Source of the DNA: an uncultured Prevotellaceae bacterium
Lineage (GTDB): Bacteria > Bacteroidota > Bacteroidia > Bacteroidales > Bacteroidaceae
DNA length: 40,982 nt
Reading direction: 5' to 3'
Assembly (NCBI GenBank): GCA_905202115.1
Contig: CAJKQZ010000002.1
Location: forward strand, 1-40,982
The position numbers and the translations under genes are program-made. Positions 1-9,700 of the stretch are shown piece after piece; position 1 is the stretch's first letter, and every line of letters starts with the position of its first letter. The notes under the pieces were generated by a model. It did not search any database. It worked only from the letters and a program-made list of their open reading frames with translations, and was not told where the DNA came from.

Positions 1-67
1 ACATATTTTGAATTATGTGCCTTGTATTTTCAATTTCCTGCGGGAAGTTTTTTACGCATACAAAAAA
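1..67 (-). repeat. Family B palindromic repeat, copy B1, cut by window start
   Basis: The first bases match the left half of the other family B copies read in reverse: the AATTCAAAATATGT unit next to the core, the CCCGCAG motif, and the T-run/A-run pair at 48-67 that forms the element's left end. The central palindrome lies outside the window except for its last bases. There is more divergence here than in B2-B4, for example GTGCC in place of the CTCCC seen elsewhere. Confidence 0.75.
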
Positions 68-107
68 TTATTTTTTTTCGTGAGGGCTCCGGCACAAAGA
101 TTTCATA

Positions 108-130
108 TTTATCCGCCGATTTCCCGCAAG
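108..130 (+). repeat. Short repeat module shared with 35075-35098
   Basis: The 18 bases TTTATCCGCCGATTTCCC at 108-125 recur exactly at 35075-35092, and both are followed by a CAAG-like end. Each lies about 30-40 bases outside the left end of a family B repeat. The module has the same window strand at both places although the adjacent B copies point in opposite directions. Its function is unknown. Confidence 0.6.
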
Positions 131-344
131 ACATGTTCTACCACAAAGAATGAACACGTTTGCATTAGGCTTACATTGGAATACATTCAACTTTACTTAC
201 ATCACTCGCCGTAAGAATCATTTCCGCTTACATCCTTGCAATAAACATCCTTGTATAAAAAACAGATTTAAATACCGCCGCTATCGGCAAATCATCATAA
301 TTATATTTAGAAATACATAGAGCCGGAGTTTTTGTTATTTTTTG
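131..344. other. Intergenic stretch with no recognised feature
   Basis: This AT-rich stretch lies upstream of nth. I see no tRNA, strong hairpin or convincing reading frame in it. The short frame at 8-214 runs through repeat sequence and is not credible as a gene. Confidence 0.6.
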
Positions 345-352
345 TAAATTTG
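345..352 (+). promoter_or_regulatory. Possible Bacteroidota -7 box upstream of nth
   Basis: TAAATTTG fits the TAnnTTTG form of the Bacteroidota -7 element. There is no TTTG at the right distance upstream (one at 331-334 is too close), so support is weak. It would leave a leader of about 155 bases before nth. Confidence 0.3.
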
Positions 353-514
353 CCGTATATTGAATTCTGAAAAAACATTCGTATAAAAAACCTTATTCAG
401 CAAAGAGACCCGTTGCCGCACTCATAAAGCGGAAAGTGCGATATTCCGGCATTTTTTATCGCCACAACATTCAACATAAAAAAGGCGGCAAAATAAAAAA
501 CATCGACATTGCCC

Positions 515-1192
515 ATGAAAAAGCAAGAAAGATACAGATTCATTCTCGAGTATTTCGAAAAGACAAGTCCCCGCACCGAAACGGAACTAAAATACAACAA
601 TCCATACGAATTGCTGGTTGCCGTCATGCTGTCGGCACAATGCACAGACAAACGCATAAACCAGGTTACACCGGCACTGTTCGCCGCATATCCCACAGTG
701 CACGACATGGCAAAGGCAACGCCCGATGATTTGCTTGAATACATCGGCAGCGTTTCCTACCCCAACTCAAAAGCACGCCATTTGGGCGAAATGGCCCGCG
801 TTGTTTCCGAAAAATTCAACGGAACCATACCCGACAACTTCGACTCGCTTGTAAGTCTGCCCGGTGTGGGCCGTAAAACAGCCAACGTAATGCTCGCCGT
901 AGCTTTCGGCCAGGCAGCGCTGGCAGTAGATACGCATGTTTTCCGCGTAAGTCATCGGTTAGGACTGGTACCCGATTCATGCAACACCCCCGAGAAAACA
1001 GAAAAAGAACTGGTAAAGAATATTCCGCAAGACATAATAAGCGACTCTCACCACTGGCTTCTCCTCCACGGACGATATATATGCAAAGCACGGCGGCCTG
1101 AATGCGAGAAATGCGCATTCACATCGATATGCAAATACTTCGCTGCTGAAAAAAAGCCGATTGACAGTAAACAGAGCGGTAAAACATCTTAA
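515..1192 (+). CDS. nth: Endonuclease III (DNA glycosylase/AP lyase)
   Basis: This is a base-excision-repair enzyme that removes oxidised pyrimidines and nicks the abasic site. The 225-residue length is normal for the family. The helix-hairpin-helix LPGVGRKTANVM carries the catalytic lysine at 121, and the catalytic aspartate is D139 in VDTHVFRVSHR. The C-terminal 4Fe-4S loop is complete, with C190, C197, C200 and C206 in the C-x6-C-x2-C-x5-C pattern. I chose the ATG at 515; a TTG two codons upstream is also in frame. Its 3' end lies 16 bases before the ATG of the amidase gene, so the two are probably co-transcribed. Identification is secure from motifs and length. Confidence 0.95.
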   Translation: MKKQERYRFILEYFEKTSPRTETELKYNNPYELLVAVMLSAQCTDKRINQVTPALFAAYPTVHDMAKATPDDLLEYIGSVSYPNSKARHLGEMARVVSEKFNGTIPDNFDSLVSLPGVGRKTANVMLAVAFGQAALAVDTHVFRVSHRLGLVPDSCNTPEKTEKELVKNIPQDIISDSHHWLLLHGRYICKARRPECEKCAFTSICKYFAAEKKPIDSKQSGKTS

Positions 1193-1208
1193 AACCAAGA
1201 TACCGGCA

Positions 1209-4166
1209 ATGAATACAATGCCACATGTCACAAAAAAATACAGCACCGGCAAGATATTTCTTGTCACGGTTGCCTTTTTGCTGGCGGTAGTGCAGCCGGT
1301 ATGGCCCCAGAACGAAAAAGAAGACATAGGCAGCCTGCTGGAAAATTACTTCTACAATTACGACGCCCCGAATTTCCAGCCCAACACGAACCCGCGCCTC
1401 GTAAATTACGAATTCGACCCTAACAGCAACACACTCACAGTTGAAAGCGACGCCACTTTCGCTTCGCAACCCCTAACCCCTCGCATTGTAAAAAGCATTT
1501 ATGAGTCGCTGCACAGATACCTGCCCGAAAAATACAGAGGCAGCAATCTCACAATCCTTTGCAACGGGAAAGAACTGGCAGACTATATACCGAATCCCTA
1601 TCGCGAAAAAGCCGACAAAAGCCGTATGTGGGGCAAAACCGATTATCAGGGAGCTCCGTGGGTAGCCAACATGTCAAAAGCATATTATCCAACGCTCGGC
1701 CTCCAGAACCGCCACCTCTCCGTGTGCGCCAGCCACGGAATATACTATCGCAACGAAAAAAACGACTGGCACTGGCAGCGCCCGTACCTGTTCTGCACAA
1801 ACGAAGACTTGCTTACGCAGACAATAGTAGTGCCTTTTCTGATTCCCATGCTTCAGAATGCCGGCGCTGTGGTATACTCGCCGCGCGAAAGAGACTGGCA
1901 GGACAAAGAAATCATTATAGACAATGATTTTCCCGACACCGGAGGCATATATGAGGAAAAACAAAGCGACATATCCTGGAAAAAATCCGACCAGCCTGGA
2001 TTCGCGAATCCTAAAAAGATATATGTGGACAGCGAAAACCCTTTCAGAATGGGTTCTGCACGTAACATAAAGACAACCGACAGAGCCTCCGGCATCAACG
2101 AGGCAGCATGGATTCCCGATATAAAAGAGAGCGATGATTACGCGGTATACGTAAGCTATCAATCCTTGCCCGACGCCATAAGCAACGCACACTACACCGT
2201 TTATCACGGAGGAATAGCCACGGATTTCTATGTGAACCAGAAAATGGGAGGCGGCACATGGGTTTATCTTGGAACATTCCATTTTTCCGAAGGGCAAAGC
2301 AGAAAAAACTGCGTAGTGCTTACCAATAAATCGCAGGAAAAAGGTACTGTTTCGGCAGACGCTGTAAGATTCGGCGGAGGCATGGGAAACATTGCCCGAG
2401 GATTCGACGAAGAAACAGGAGAGCTCTTTGCAAGCGGGCTTCCCCGTTATCTCGAAGGAGCACGCTACTCTGCACAATGGGCAGGCATGCCTTACGATGT
2501 CTATGCCGACTACGGAGGAGAGAACGATTACAAAGACGACATAAACACCCGTTCTTACGCAACCAATTACCTGGCGGGAAAATCCGTTTTTCTTCCCTCC
2601 ATGCGGGGAACCGGAGTTCCGATTGAGCTATGCCTGGCCATTCACAGCGACGCCGGCTATAAAGAAAACGGACTGGTAGGTACTTTAGGCGTATGCACAA
2701 CCTACGGAATGAGCAACGAGGCTTCATATCCGGCAGGAATCTCCCGCGAAGCCTCAAACGATTTCGCCCAGCTGCTTGTCGACAACATTTCTACCGAACT
2801 TTCCGCCATTTACGGCGTTAAATGGCCCCGCAGAGAGGTATACAACCGCATGTACAGCGAATCATGCCGCCCCGACATCCCATCTGCAATCATCGAAACG
2901 CTTTCGCATCAGAATTTCCACGATATGGTTTATGCCCACGACCCGAAATTCAAATTCAACATAGCACGCAGCATTTACAAAACCATTTTAAGATACATCG
3001 CTTTCGAACACGGGAAAAAATATGTTGTCACTCCTTTGGCGCCCGACAACTTATCCATTGAATTTGTTGGAAAAGACGAAATTTCACTGCGCTGGGATGC
3101 GGTGCAAGACTCTTTAGAACCGACAGCCAAGCCGAGCGGATACATTGTTTACTCACGTGCAGAAGGCGAAGACTTCGACAACGGTGTTTTAATCAAAGGC
3201 AAGACATCCTTTCGCAGGAAACTTTCACCCGGAACAGTATACAGTTTCCGCGTTACGGCAGTAAACAAAGGCGGCGAGAGTTTCCCGAGCGAAACTTTAT
3301 CGGCCTGCAGGGCCGCAACCCCAAACCGGCCGGTGTTATTAGTAAACTGTTTCAACCGTCTGGCCGGTCCTGCCGTCATAAACAACGAAGACAGTTTAGG
3401 TTTCGATCTTGATAAAGACATAGGCGTTCCTTATATCCGGACTCCGGAATACTCGGGCAAGCAGGAAGTATTCAATCCGAACAAAGGCGGCGATAGTTCA
3501 TCATCGGGCTTAGGTTTCAGCGGCAACGAACTTGAAGGAACAATGATAGCCGGAAATACTTTCAATTATACGGCTATCCACGGCAAAGGCCTCGCGCAGG
3601 AATATTCCTTTGTTTCATGCAGCAGAAAAGCAGTCGAATCTGGACGCGTGGATTTATCCAAATATCCTATGGTCGACCTAATTTTCGGCCTCGAGAAATA
3701 CGATTCCGGAAACTTAGAACATTACAAAACGTTCACATCCCGTTTACGGTCGCTTGTGGAAAAGTATTTATCGAACGGAGGATGCATTCTGGCAAGCGGA
3801 GCATACATTGGAAGCGACATGACATCGAATTCCGACAAACGGTTTATGGGGGAAACATTGCATTGCTCCTACATCGGAACAGACGCAAGCGCCTCGAACT
3901 CTTCCGTTCACGGCATGAACAGGACATTCAGCCTGTACAGAACCCTTAACTCCAAACACTACGCCGCTACGCATGTAGACAAGCTTGCCCCTTTAAGCGG
4001 AGCGCAAACAATATTCCGTTATTCCGACGGAACGCCCGCCGGAACAGCATTCCGTTCAGCCAAAAGCAGAGCGGTTGTCTTAGGATTTCCAATAGAATGC
4101 ATAGAGCAGGAATCCGAACTGAACAAAATAATGCTGAACATAGCAAATTACTTAATATCAGAATAA
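1209..4166 (+). CDS. Secreted N-acetylmuramoyl-L-alanine amidase with golvesin-like insert, FN3 and C-terminal domain
   Basis: This is a 985-residue exported protein. Residues 10-34 form a signal peptide (basic start, hydrophobic core, ending VWPQ). An amidase_3-type zinc amidase fold is split in two: ASHG with H176 and NEDLLTQ with E199 come first, while AIHSDAG with H479 and AIIETLSHQ with E563 come later. Between them, about residues 245-400, lies a beta-rich insert resembling the golvesin/xanthan-lyase carbohydrate-binding domain (YAVYVSYQS, DAVRFGGG). A fibronectin type III domain follows at about 610-700, then a roughly 280-residue C-terminal domain with a Rossmann-like look. Relatives in Bacteroidales are often annotated as xanthan lyase, but the zinc ligands support peptidoglycan amidase. 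The ATG at 1209 is preferred over an upstream in-frame TTG at 1161, which would overlap nth and precede the signal peptide. Confidence 0.85.
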   Translation: MNTMPHVTKKYSTGKIFLVTVAFLLAVVQPVWPQNEKEDIGSLLENYFYNYDAPNFQPNTNPRLVNYEFDPNSNTLTVESDATFASQPLTPRIVKSIYESLHRYLPEKYRGSNLTILCNGKELADYIPNPYREKADKSRMWGKTDYQGAPWVANMSKAYYPTLGLQNRHLSVCASHGIYYRNEKNDWHWQRPYLFCTNEDLLTQTIVVPFLIPMLQNAGAVVYSPRERDWQDKEIIIDNDFPDTGGIYEEKQSDISWKKSDQPGFANPKKIYVDSENPFRMGSARNIKTTDRASGINEAAWIPDIKESDDYAVYVSYQSLPDAISNAHYTVYHGGIATDFYVNQKMGGGTWVYLGTFHFSEGQSRKNCVVLTNKSQEKGTVSADAVRFGGGMGNIARGFDEETGELFASGLPRYLEGARYSAQWAGMPYDVYADYGGENDYKDDINTRSYATNYLAGKSVFLPSMRGTGVPIELCLAIHSDAGYKENGLVGTLGVCTTYGMSNEASYPAGISREASNDFAQLLVDNISTELSAIYGVKWPRREVYNRMYSESCRPDIPSAIIETLSHQNFHDMVYAHDPKFKFNIARSIYKTILRYIAFEHGKKYVVTPLAPDNLSIEFVGKDEISLRWDAVQDSLEPTAKPSGYIVYSRAEGEDFDNGVLIKGKTSFRRKLSPGTVYSFRVTAVNKGGESFPSETLSACRAATPNRPVLLVNCFNRLAGPAVINNEDSLGFDLDKDIGVPYIRTPEYSGKQEVFNPNKGGDSSSSGLGFSGNELEGTMIAGNTFNYTAIHGKGLAQEYSFVSCSRKAVESGRVDLSKYPMVDLIFGLEKYDSGNLEHYKTFTSRLRSLVEKYLSNGGCILASGAYIGSDMTSNSDKRFMGETLHCSYIGTDASASNSSVHGMNRTFSLYRTLNSKHYAATHVDKLAPLSGAQTIFRYSDGTPAGTAFRSAKSRAVVLGFPIECIEQESELNKIMLNIANYLISE

Positions 4167-4187
4167 CAAATCCAACAAAACAACGAC

Positions 4188-4487
4188 ATGTATAAAATCC
4201 AACTCAATTCCACGGGAACACATTTCCTTTCCGTTACAAAAGAGCATTTACAGACAATAGAACGCTACTCTCTTTTCCGCGATCTTATAGATTCCAACGG
4301 TTATGTAGACGAATCTGTTTTAGACAAGCTAAAACTTAACATACGTTCACTCATAGGTTCTGCAACCGATAACGTGGAAGACCTACTGCGCCTAGCTGCC
4401 GATGTGATATACCACGACAAAATGAAAGCATACGGCCTTCGCCAACTGATTTTACTATACATAAGCTGGATGAACAGCCGTTCCTGA
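4188..4487 (+). CDS. Hypothetical protein, 99 residues
   Basis: I do not recognise this protein. It starts 21 bases after the amidase stop, on the same strand and with similar codon use, so it is probably the third gene of the nth-amidase operon. There is no signal peptide or membrane segment. The composition suggests a mostly helical cytoplasmic protein, with charged helices around residues 40-90 (VLDKLKLNIRSLIG, VEDLLRLAADVIYHDKM). Conserved placement in related genomes would be the best clue to function. Confidence 0.65.
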   Translation: MYKIQLNSTGTHFLSVTKEHLQTIERYSLFRDLIDSNGYVDESVLDKLKLNIRSLIGSATDNVEDLLRLAADVIYHDKMKAYGLRQLILLYISWMNSRS

Positions 4488-4560
4488 CAATAAGAATTAC
4501 TATACTAAAAAAACAAGGAAGTCACAAAATTCCCCTCATATCCGGACATAACTATAAAAA

Positions 4561-5391
4561 TTGCAGGAAATAGAAATAATCGAAACCTTTCAAAAGCCTA
4601 AAGGTATGTCATCGCCATGCGAGGACAGGCTGGTTTTATACGAGGATTTCGTTGCCGTAATCGACGGAGCCACAGCAAAAGGACAACTCCTTTGGAACGG
4701 ACACACGTCAGGCTTCCGAGCAGCACAGATAATTGAAAATGTGCTCCATAAACTGGCTGCACGAGCAACGATATACGATTTCACAGAATCGGCAACCGAA
4801 GCAATACACGGCTATTATAATTCGTTCAACCGCACGTCGATAGTTTCAAAAAAGAACGAGGAACGTCTCACTGCCTCCGTTGTTGTGTTCAGCCGCCAAC
4901 GAAAAGAAATATGGATGATAGGCGACTGCATTTTCCGAATAAACGGAATAAATTATCGCAATGACAAACTTGTAGACAAGCATTTGGCGCGCATTCGCTC
5001 CGAAGTGGACTTATTTTTGCTTAGAAACGGGCATACTACATACTCTCTGCAACAAAACGATATAGGCAGGGCTTTTATAAGCAACGCCCTGCACGACCTG
5101 CAATACTTCGGCAACGCAGACGAAAGCTGCGAATACTCCTACGCCGTTATAGACGGCTTCAAAACAGACATGTCGAAAACAATATGCATGTCTGTTCCCG
5201 AACATTCCGAGATAGTTCTCGCTTCGGACGGCTACCCCGAGCTTTTCGGCTCTCTTACCGAAACAGAAGAATACCTGCAACGGATGTTGCAAGCCGACCC
5301 GCTGTGTATATCGGAAAACAAACAGACAAAAGGACTGATGAAAGGCAACGATTCATACGACGACCGGACGTATGTACGCTTTATTATATGA
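4561..5391 (+). CDS. PP2C-type (PPM) serine/threonine phosphatase-like protein
   Basis: This 276-residue protein has the ordered metal-binding motifs of PP2C phosphatases: E21-D22 in CEDRL, D35-G36 in VIDGATA, G121-D122 in WMIGDCIF, S222-D223-G224 in LASDGYPE, and D267-D268 near the C-terminus in YDDRT. All the aspartates needed for the two-metal centre appear present, so it is probably active. The start is TTG at 4561; a stop codon at 4555-4557 excludes an upstream extension, and the next ATG (4606) would cut off the first strand of the fold. No partner kinase or anti-sigma factor is adjacent. Function beyond dephosphorylation of a protein substrate cannot be inferred. The gene ends just before repeat A1. 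Confidence 0.8.
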   Translation: MQEIEIIETFQKPKGMSSPCEDRLVLYEDFVAVIDGATAKGQLLWNGHTSGFRAAQIIENVLHKLAARATIYDFTESATEAIHGYYNSFNRTSIVSKKNEERLTASVVVFSRQRKEIWMIGDCIFRINGINYRNDKLVDKHLARIRSEVDLFLLRNGHTTYSLQQNDIGRAFISNALHDLQYFGNADESCEYSYAVIDGFKTDMSKTICMSVPEHSEIVLASDGYPELFGSLTETEEYLQRMLQADPLCISENKQTKGLMKGNDSYDDRTYVRFII

Positions 5392-5439
5392 AACAAATGG
5401 GTGTGGGCTTATTTGAATTATACAGTTGCTGCAATGTAG

Positions 5440-5657
5440 TTGCCGTAACACAAAACCGTCGCTGAACTTTTCAGAACATGACATTTTTGTCAGGCGTTCG
5501 AATCTCCCTCCAGTACGGAGAAAAAACATCCCGCTTGTAGAAAAAATTATCTCAGACATATTTTGAATTATCTCTGAGATATTTTAAAATATGTCTGAGA
5601 TAATTTTTCAGGCACTTTTCATAGCTCTCCAAAAACCACCTGACAAAATTGTCAGGT
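5440..5657 (+). repeat. Family A palindromic repeat, copy A1
   Basis: The core at 5541-5608 has perfect 23-base inverted arms at 5542-5564 and 5586-5608 around ATCTCAGACAT, with an inner ATCTCTGAGAT palindrome. Outer hairpins TGACATTTTTGTCA (5479-5492) and TGACAAAATTGTCA (5641-5654) flank it. Similarity to A3 and A4 continues leftward to the GTAACAC motif near 5445. The element lies between two convergent genes. Confidence 0.9.
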
Positions 5658-5696
5658 CTCCCCAAAAGTCGATTTCCTACTTACCGCAAAAAACAA

Positions 5697-5729
5697 CAAG
5701 GGAGGCCTCCAAAACAGAGACCTCCCTTG
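5697..5729 (-). terminator. Intrinsic terminator of the OmpA-type lipoprotein gene
   Basis: A 13-base-pair GC-rich stem (5697-5709 with 5717-5729, one G-T wobble in RNA) is followed on the minus strand by TTGTTTTTT. It lies about 35 bases past the stop codon of the minus-strand gene ending at 5766. Confidence 0.8.
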
Positions 5730-5765
5730 CATATTCTGAATACTACTAAATTCGTTTTTTACCTA

Positions 5766-6629
5766 TCACTGTCCGTCGTTTTCGGGAGCTTTGTCAATCA
5801 AATCCATAAACTGGTCGAGTTTCGGAGTAATGATAATCTGCGTTCTGCGGTTGCGTTGTTTTCCAACCTCGCTGTCATTATCGGTAAGAGGATTGTACTC
5901 ACCGCGTCCGCCGGCGGTAAGGCGTTTTGGATTAACGCCGTAATTGTTTTGCAGATACTGAACAACACTCGAAGCACGGAGACAGCTCAAATCCCAGTTG
6001 TTACGTATGTTAGTACGCGAAATAGGCACATTGTCAGTATTGCCTTCCACGAGAACATCGTAGTCGCTGTAATCTGTTATGATCTTTGCAATCTTACTGA
6101 GCGTCTCGGCTGCGCGGTCGCTTATCTCATAGCTTCCACTCTTGTAAAGCATATTATCGGCAAGCGAAATATACACAACACCTTTTAGCACCTGCACATC
6201 CACTTCCTTCAGCTCTTCCTTGCTGAGCGAACGGGTAAGATTGTTCGTCAGAATCAGGTTAAGAGAATCGCTCTTGCTTTTTACTTCAACGAGATGACGT
6301 ATGTATTGATTCGATTCGTTAATCTGATCAACGAGCTTAGAGATGTTTACGTTACCGGCTCCGGTGTTTGTAAGGCTCTTGTCAAGCGATTGTTGCAGAA
6401 CGTCTCTGTCGGCTTTAAGTTGTGCCAGCTGGTCGCTGAGCGACTGCACACGCGCCTTAGAGGCTGCCAACTCCGATTTGGTATCGGCCAGTTCATCTTT
6501 CGTCTTCTCATATTTTTCCGACAGAGCCGTGTTTGCACTGCGGCAGTTCTCCAAATCCTTCTTGCTTGCGCAACTGCTCATCAGCAAAGCTATTGCAAAT
6601 AGCGACAAGTATAAAAAATTCTTTTTCAT
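5766..6629 (-). CDS. OmpA-family peptidoglycan-binding outer-membrane lipoprotein
   Basis: The 287-residue protein begins with a lipoprotein signal whose lipobox LMSSC puts the lipidated cysteine at residue 20. Residues about 30-110 are an alanine-, lysine- and glutamate-rich coiled coil. The C-terminal third (about 175-275) is an OmpA domain: VEGNTDNVPISR, the NNWDLSCLRASSVVQYL helix, and the closing RNRRTQIIITP. Such proteins tether the outer membrane to peptidoglycan. The architecture (lipid anchor, coiled-coil spacer, OmpA domain, no beta-barrel) resembles Pal or YiaD more than OmpA itself. It is a single gene with its own terminator, divergent from mfd. Confidence 0.9.
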   Translation of the reverse strand: MKKNFLYLSLFAIALLMSSCASKKDLENCRSANTALSEKYEKTKDELADTKSELAASKARVQSLSDQLAQLKADRDVLQQSLDKSLTNTGAGNVNISKLVDQINESNQYIRHLVEVKSKSDSLNLILTNNLTRSLSKEELKEVDVQVLKGVVYISLADNMLYKSGSYEISDRAAETLSKIAKIITDYSDYDVLVEGNTDNVPISRTNIRNNWDLSCLRASSVVQYLQNNYGVNPKRLTAGGRGEYNPLTDNDSEVGKQRNRRTQIIITPKLDQFMDLIDKAPENDGQ

Positions 6630-6661
6630 TGCTTTCTCAATTTTATGATTTAAACATGTGG

Positions 6662-6689
6662 CAAAAGTAAATAAAAATAATCACGCAAA
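6662..6689 (-). promoter_or_regulatory. Probable promoter of the OmpA-type gene
   Basis: On the minus strand TACTTTTG (6662-6669) matches the TAnnTTTG box and TTTG lies at 6686-6689. The spacing of 16 bases is shorter than the usual 19-21, so the upstream box is less certain than the downstream one. Confidence 0.4.
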
Positions 6690-6776
6690 GAAAAAATCAA
6701 CATTTTTAGGGCGTTTTTAATATATTTACATACATACGTTCATGAAAAATTAGCTGGAAATAGTAATTTCGCGAAC

Positions 6777-9700
6777 GTGAAATTAGAGGAACTTTCAGCA
6801 AAATATACCAAAAACCCATCTTTATTACAGCTTGGCGAAGCCATTGCCCAAAAAGACGGTAACAACACCATAAAAGTGACGGGAGTACAAGGCTCTGCCG
6901 CCGCCGTGATTCTGTCTGCACTCTGGAAAAAAGCAGGAAATGCGGCAAGGTATCTTTGCGTTCTCAACGACGAAGACGAAGCGGGGTATTTCTTCCAGGA
7001 TTTCAAGGCTTTGTGCGGAGGTTGCAACGATGTAATGTTCTATCCTTCAAGCTACCGTCTGAAAGGAAGCAAATACGTACCCGACGACGGCAACGGAATT
7101 CTTCGCACCGAAGCCCTCGGTAAAATCGTAGCAAACGATTCCCGCATTGCAATAGTAACCTACCCCGAAGCTTTGGCCGAAAAAGTGTCGGACGGCAGAA
7201 CGCTGGCCGAATATTCCATGAAAGTAGCTAAAGGCGACGTGATAGACATTTCGGAACTTGAGACGCAACTGACGCAATGGGGATTTAAAAGCGTAGATTA
7301 TGTATACCAGCCAGGAGAATTCGCCCTGCGCGGCAGCATTGTCGACATTTTTTCTTTTACCTCCGACAACCCTTTTCGTCTAGACTTCTTCGGAGATGAA
7401 ATAGACAGTATCCGTACTTTCGACATACGCTCCCAGCTAAGCATAGAACCGCAGGACAGCGTAATAATTGCCCCGCAGGCAAAAGCTTCGGGCAACGGAG
7501 GCGTATCATTAATGCAGCTGCTTCCAGAAAAAACGCTTTACGTAGTTAAAGACACGCAGTTCGTAAGCGAAAGAATAGACGCCACAGCAGAAAAAATAAT
7601 TGCGGCAAAATCTATGGAGCAACAAACTCCCGACAACAGTCTGTTCGTTTCGGGAAAAGACTTTATAGAATCGATAAATAGCCACAAGAGCATCAAATTA
7701 GAAAGCGCAAAGACAAAAACAGCAGGCAATACGGTTACATTCAGCACACATTTGCAACCTATGTTCCACAAGAATTTCGACTTAGCCAAAAATACATTTG
7801 AAAGCTACACAAACAAAAATTACGAAGTGTTCGTTGCAGCCGACAATGCGAAACAATTAGAACGACTTAAATCAATATTTACCGATTTAAACTCAAAGGC
7901 AACTTTTTCTCCGCTTTCCGGAACAATACACAAAGGATTCGCCGACGACGATCTGAAACTATGTATTTTTACCGACCATGAGATTTTCGACCGTTTCCAC
8001 AGATATAATTTTCACAACAACAGCACACAAAACGGACACGTTGCATTAACGCTTAAAGAGATTGGCGAACTGCGGGTAGGCGACTATGTTGTTCACGTAG
8101 ACCACGGCGTGGGAAAATTTGCAGGCTTGGTAAACATGCACAGCGGCAACGCAGCGCAGGAAATGATAAAGCTCACTTACGCGAACGACGATGTTGTTCT
8201 CGTTTCCATAAACTCTCTTCACAAACTCAGCAAATACAGAGGAAAAGAAGGCGAGGCTCCCCGTTTGAATCACCTCGGAACAGGCGCATGGCAAAGGCTG
8301 AAAGACCGGACAAAGAAAAAAATCAAAGACATTGCACGCGACCTGATAAAACTTTATTCGGAGCGCCTGCAGAAGGAAGGATTCCAATTCAGTGCCGACA
8401 ACTATTTACAACACGAACTCGAGGCGTCATTTATTTACGAGGACACCCCTGACCAGCTAAAGGCAACGCTGGCCGTGAAAGCTGACATGGAAAAGGCTCG
8501 CCCTATGGACAGATTGATTTGCGGCGACGTAGGATTCGGGAAAACAGAAATCGCAATCCGCGCGGCGTTCAAGGCAGCCTGCGACGGAAAGCAAACTGCC
8601 GTTATGGTGCCGACGACCCTCCTGGCGTTCCAGCATTTCAAAACGTTCAGCGAAAGGTTAAAGAATTTCCCCGTCCGCGTGGATTATCTTTCCCGCTCCC
8701 GTTCTGCGGCACAAACGAAACAAGTTTTAAAAGACCTTTCTGACGGAAAAATAGACATTATCATCGGCACGCATAAACTTGTTGGCCGCAACGTGAAGTT
8801 CAAAGATCTCGGTCTGCTCATAATAGACGAAGAACAGAAGTTCGGCGTTGCCGTAAAGGAGAAACTCCGCCAGATGAAAGTGAATGTCGATACGCTCACA
8901 CTCACAGCCACTCCCATTCCTCGCACTCTTCAGTTCTCTTTCATGGGAGCCCGCGATTTGTCGGTGATACAGACGCCTCCTCCCAACCGTTACCCGATAG
9001 AGACACAGGTATGTACTTTCAGCGAGAATACCATTGCCGACGCCATTAACTTCGAAATGAGGCGCAGCGGACAGGTTTTTTTCGTTTGCAACAGAATTTC
9101 GCGTCTGCCCGACATCGAAAATTTTATCCACCGTATTATTCCCGAAGCCCGCATAGCGATAGGACACGGGCAAATGCCTCCCGAACAGCTTGAAAACACA
9201 ATTATAGATTTCATAAACTACGATTACGACATTCTTCTGTCTACAACAATCGTTGAGAACGGAGTGGACATACCCAATGTCAATACCATTATAATCGACG
9301 GGGCACAAAATTTCGGTTTAAGCGATTTACATCAAATGCGCGGCCGTGTGGGGCGGTCAAACAAGAAGGCTTACTGTTATTTGCTGGCTCCTCCGCTTTC
9401 GTCGCTGCCCAACGATTCGCGCCGCCGCCTCGAAGCCATAGAAAACTTCAGCGATCTTGGCAGCGGTATCAACATTGCAATGCAAGACCTCGACATCCGC
9501 GGCGCGGGAAACCTTTTAGGCGCGGAACAAAGCGGTTTCATTGCCGATTTGGGATACGAAACTTATCAGAAGATTCTGAACGAAGCGGTATCGGAACTCA
9601 AAGCAAAGGAATTCTCAAGTCTTTACGAAGAAGATATGAAGGATTCTAATAACGACCACGGCGACTATTTCGTCGAAGAATGCGTGATAGAGAGCGACCT

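Noticed and set aside
1674..2477. Long antisense frame inside the amidase gene
   Set aside because: It is a mirror of codon structure in the well-supported plus-strand gene; the protein has an implausible cysteine/aromatic composition.
1209..4166. Annotation of the large secreted protein as xanthan lyase
   Set aside because: The resemblance is limited to accessory domains; the zinc-ligand pattern supports an amidase.
5440..5657. Invertible promoter segment like those of Bacteroides phase variation
   Set aside because: The inverted arms enclose only about 21 bases, too little for a promoter, and no adjacent invertase or polysaccharide/surface operon is seen.
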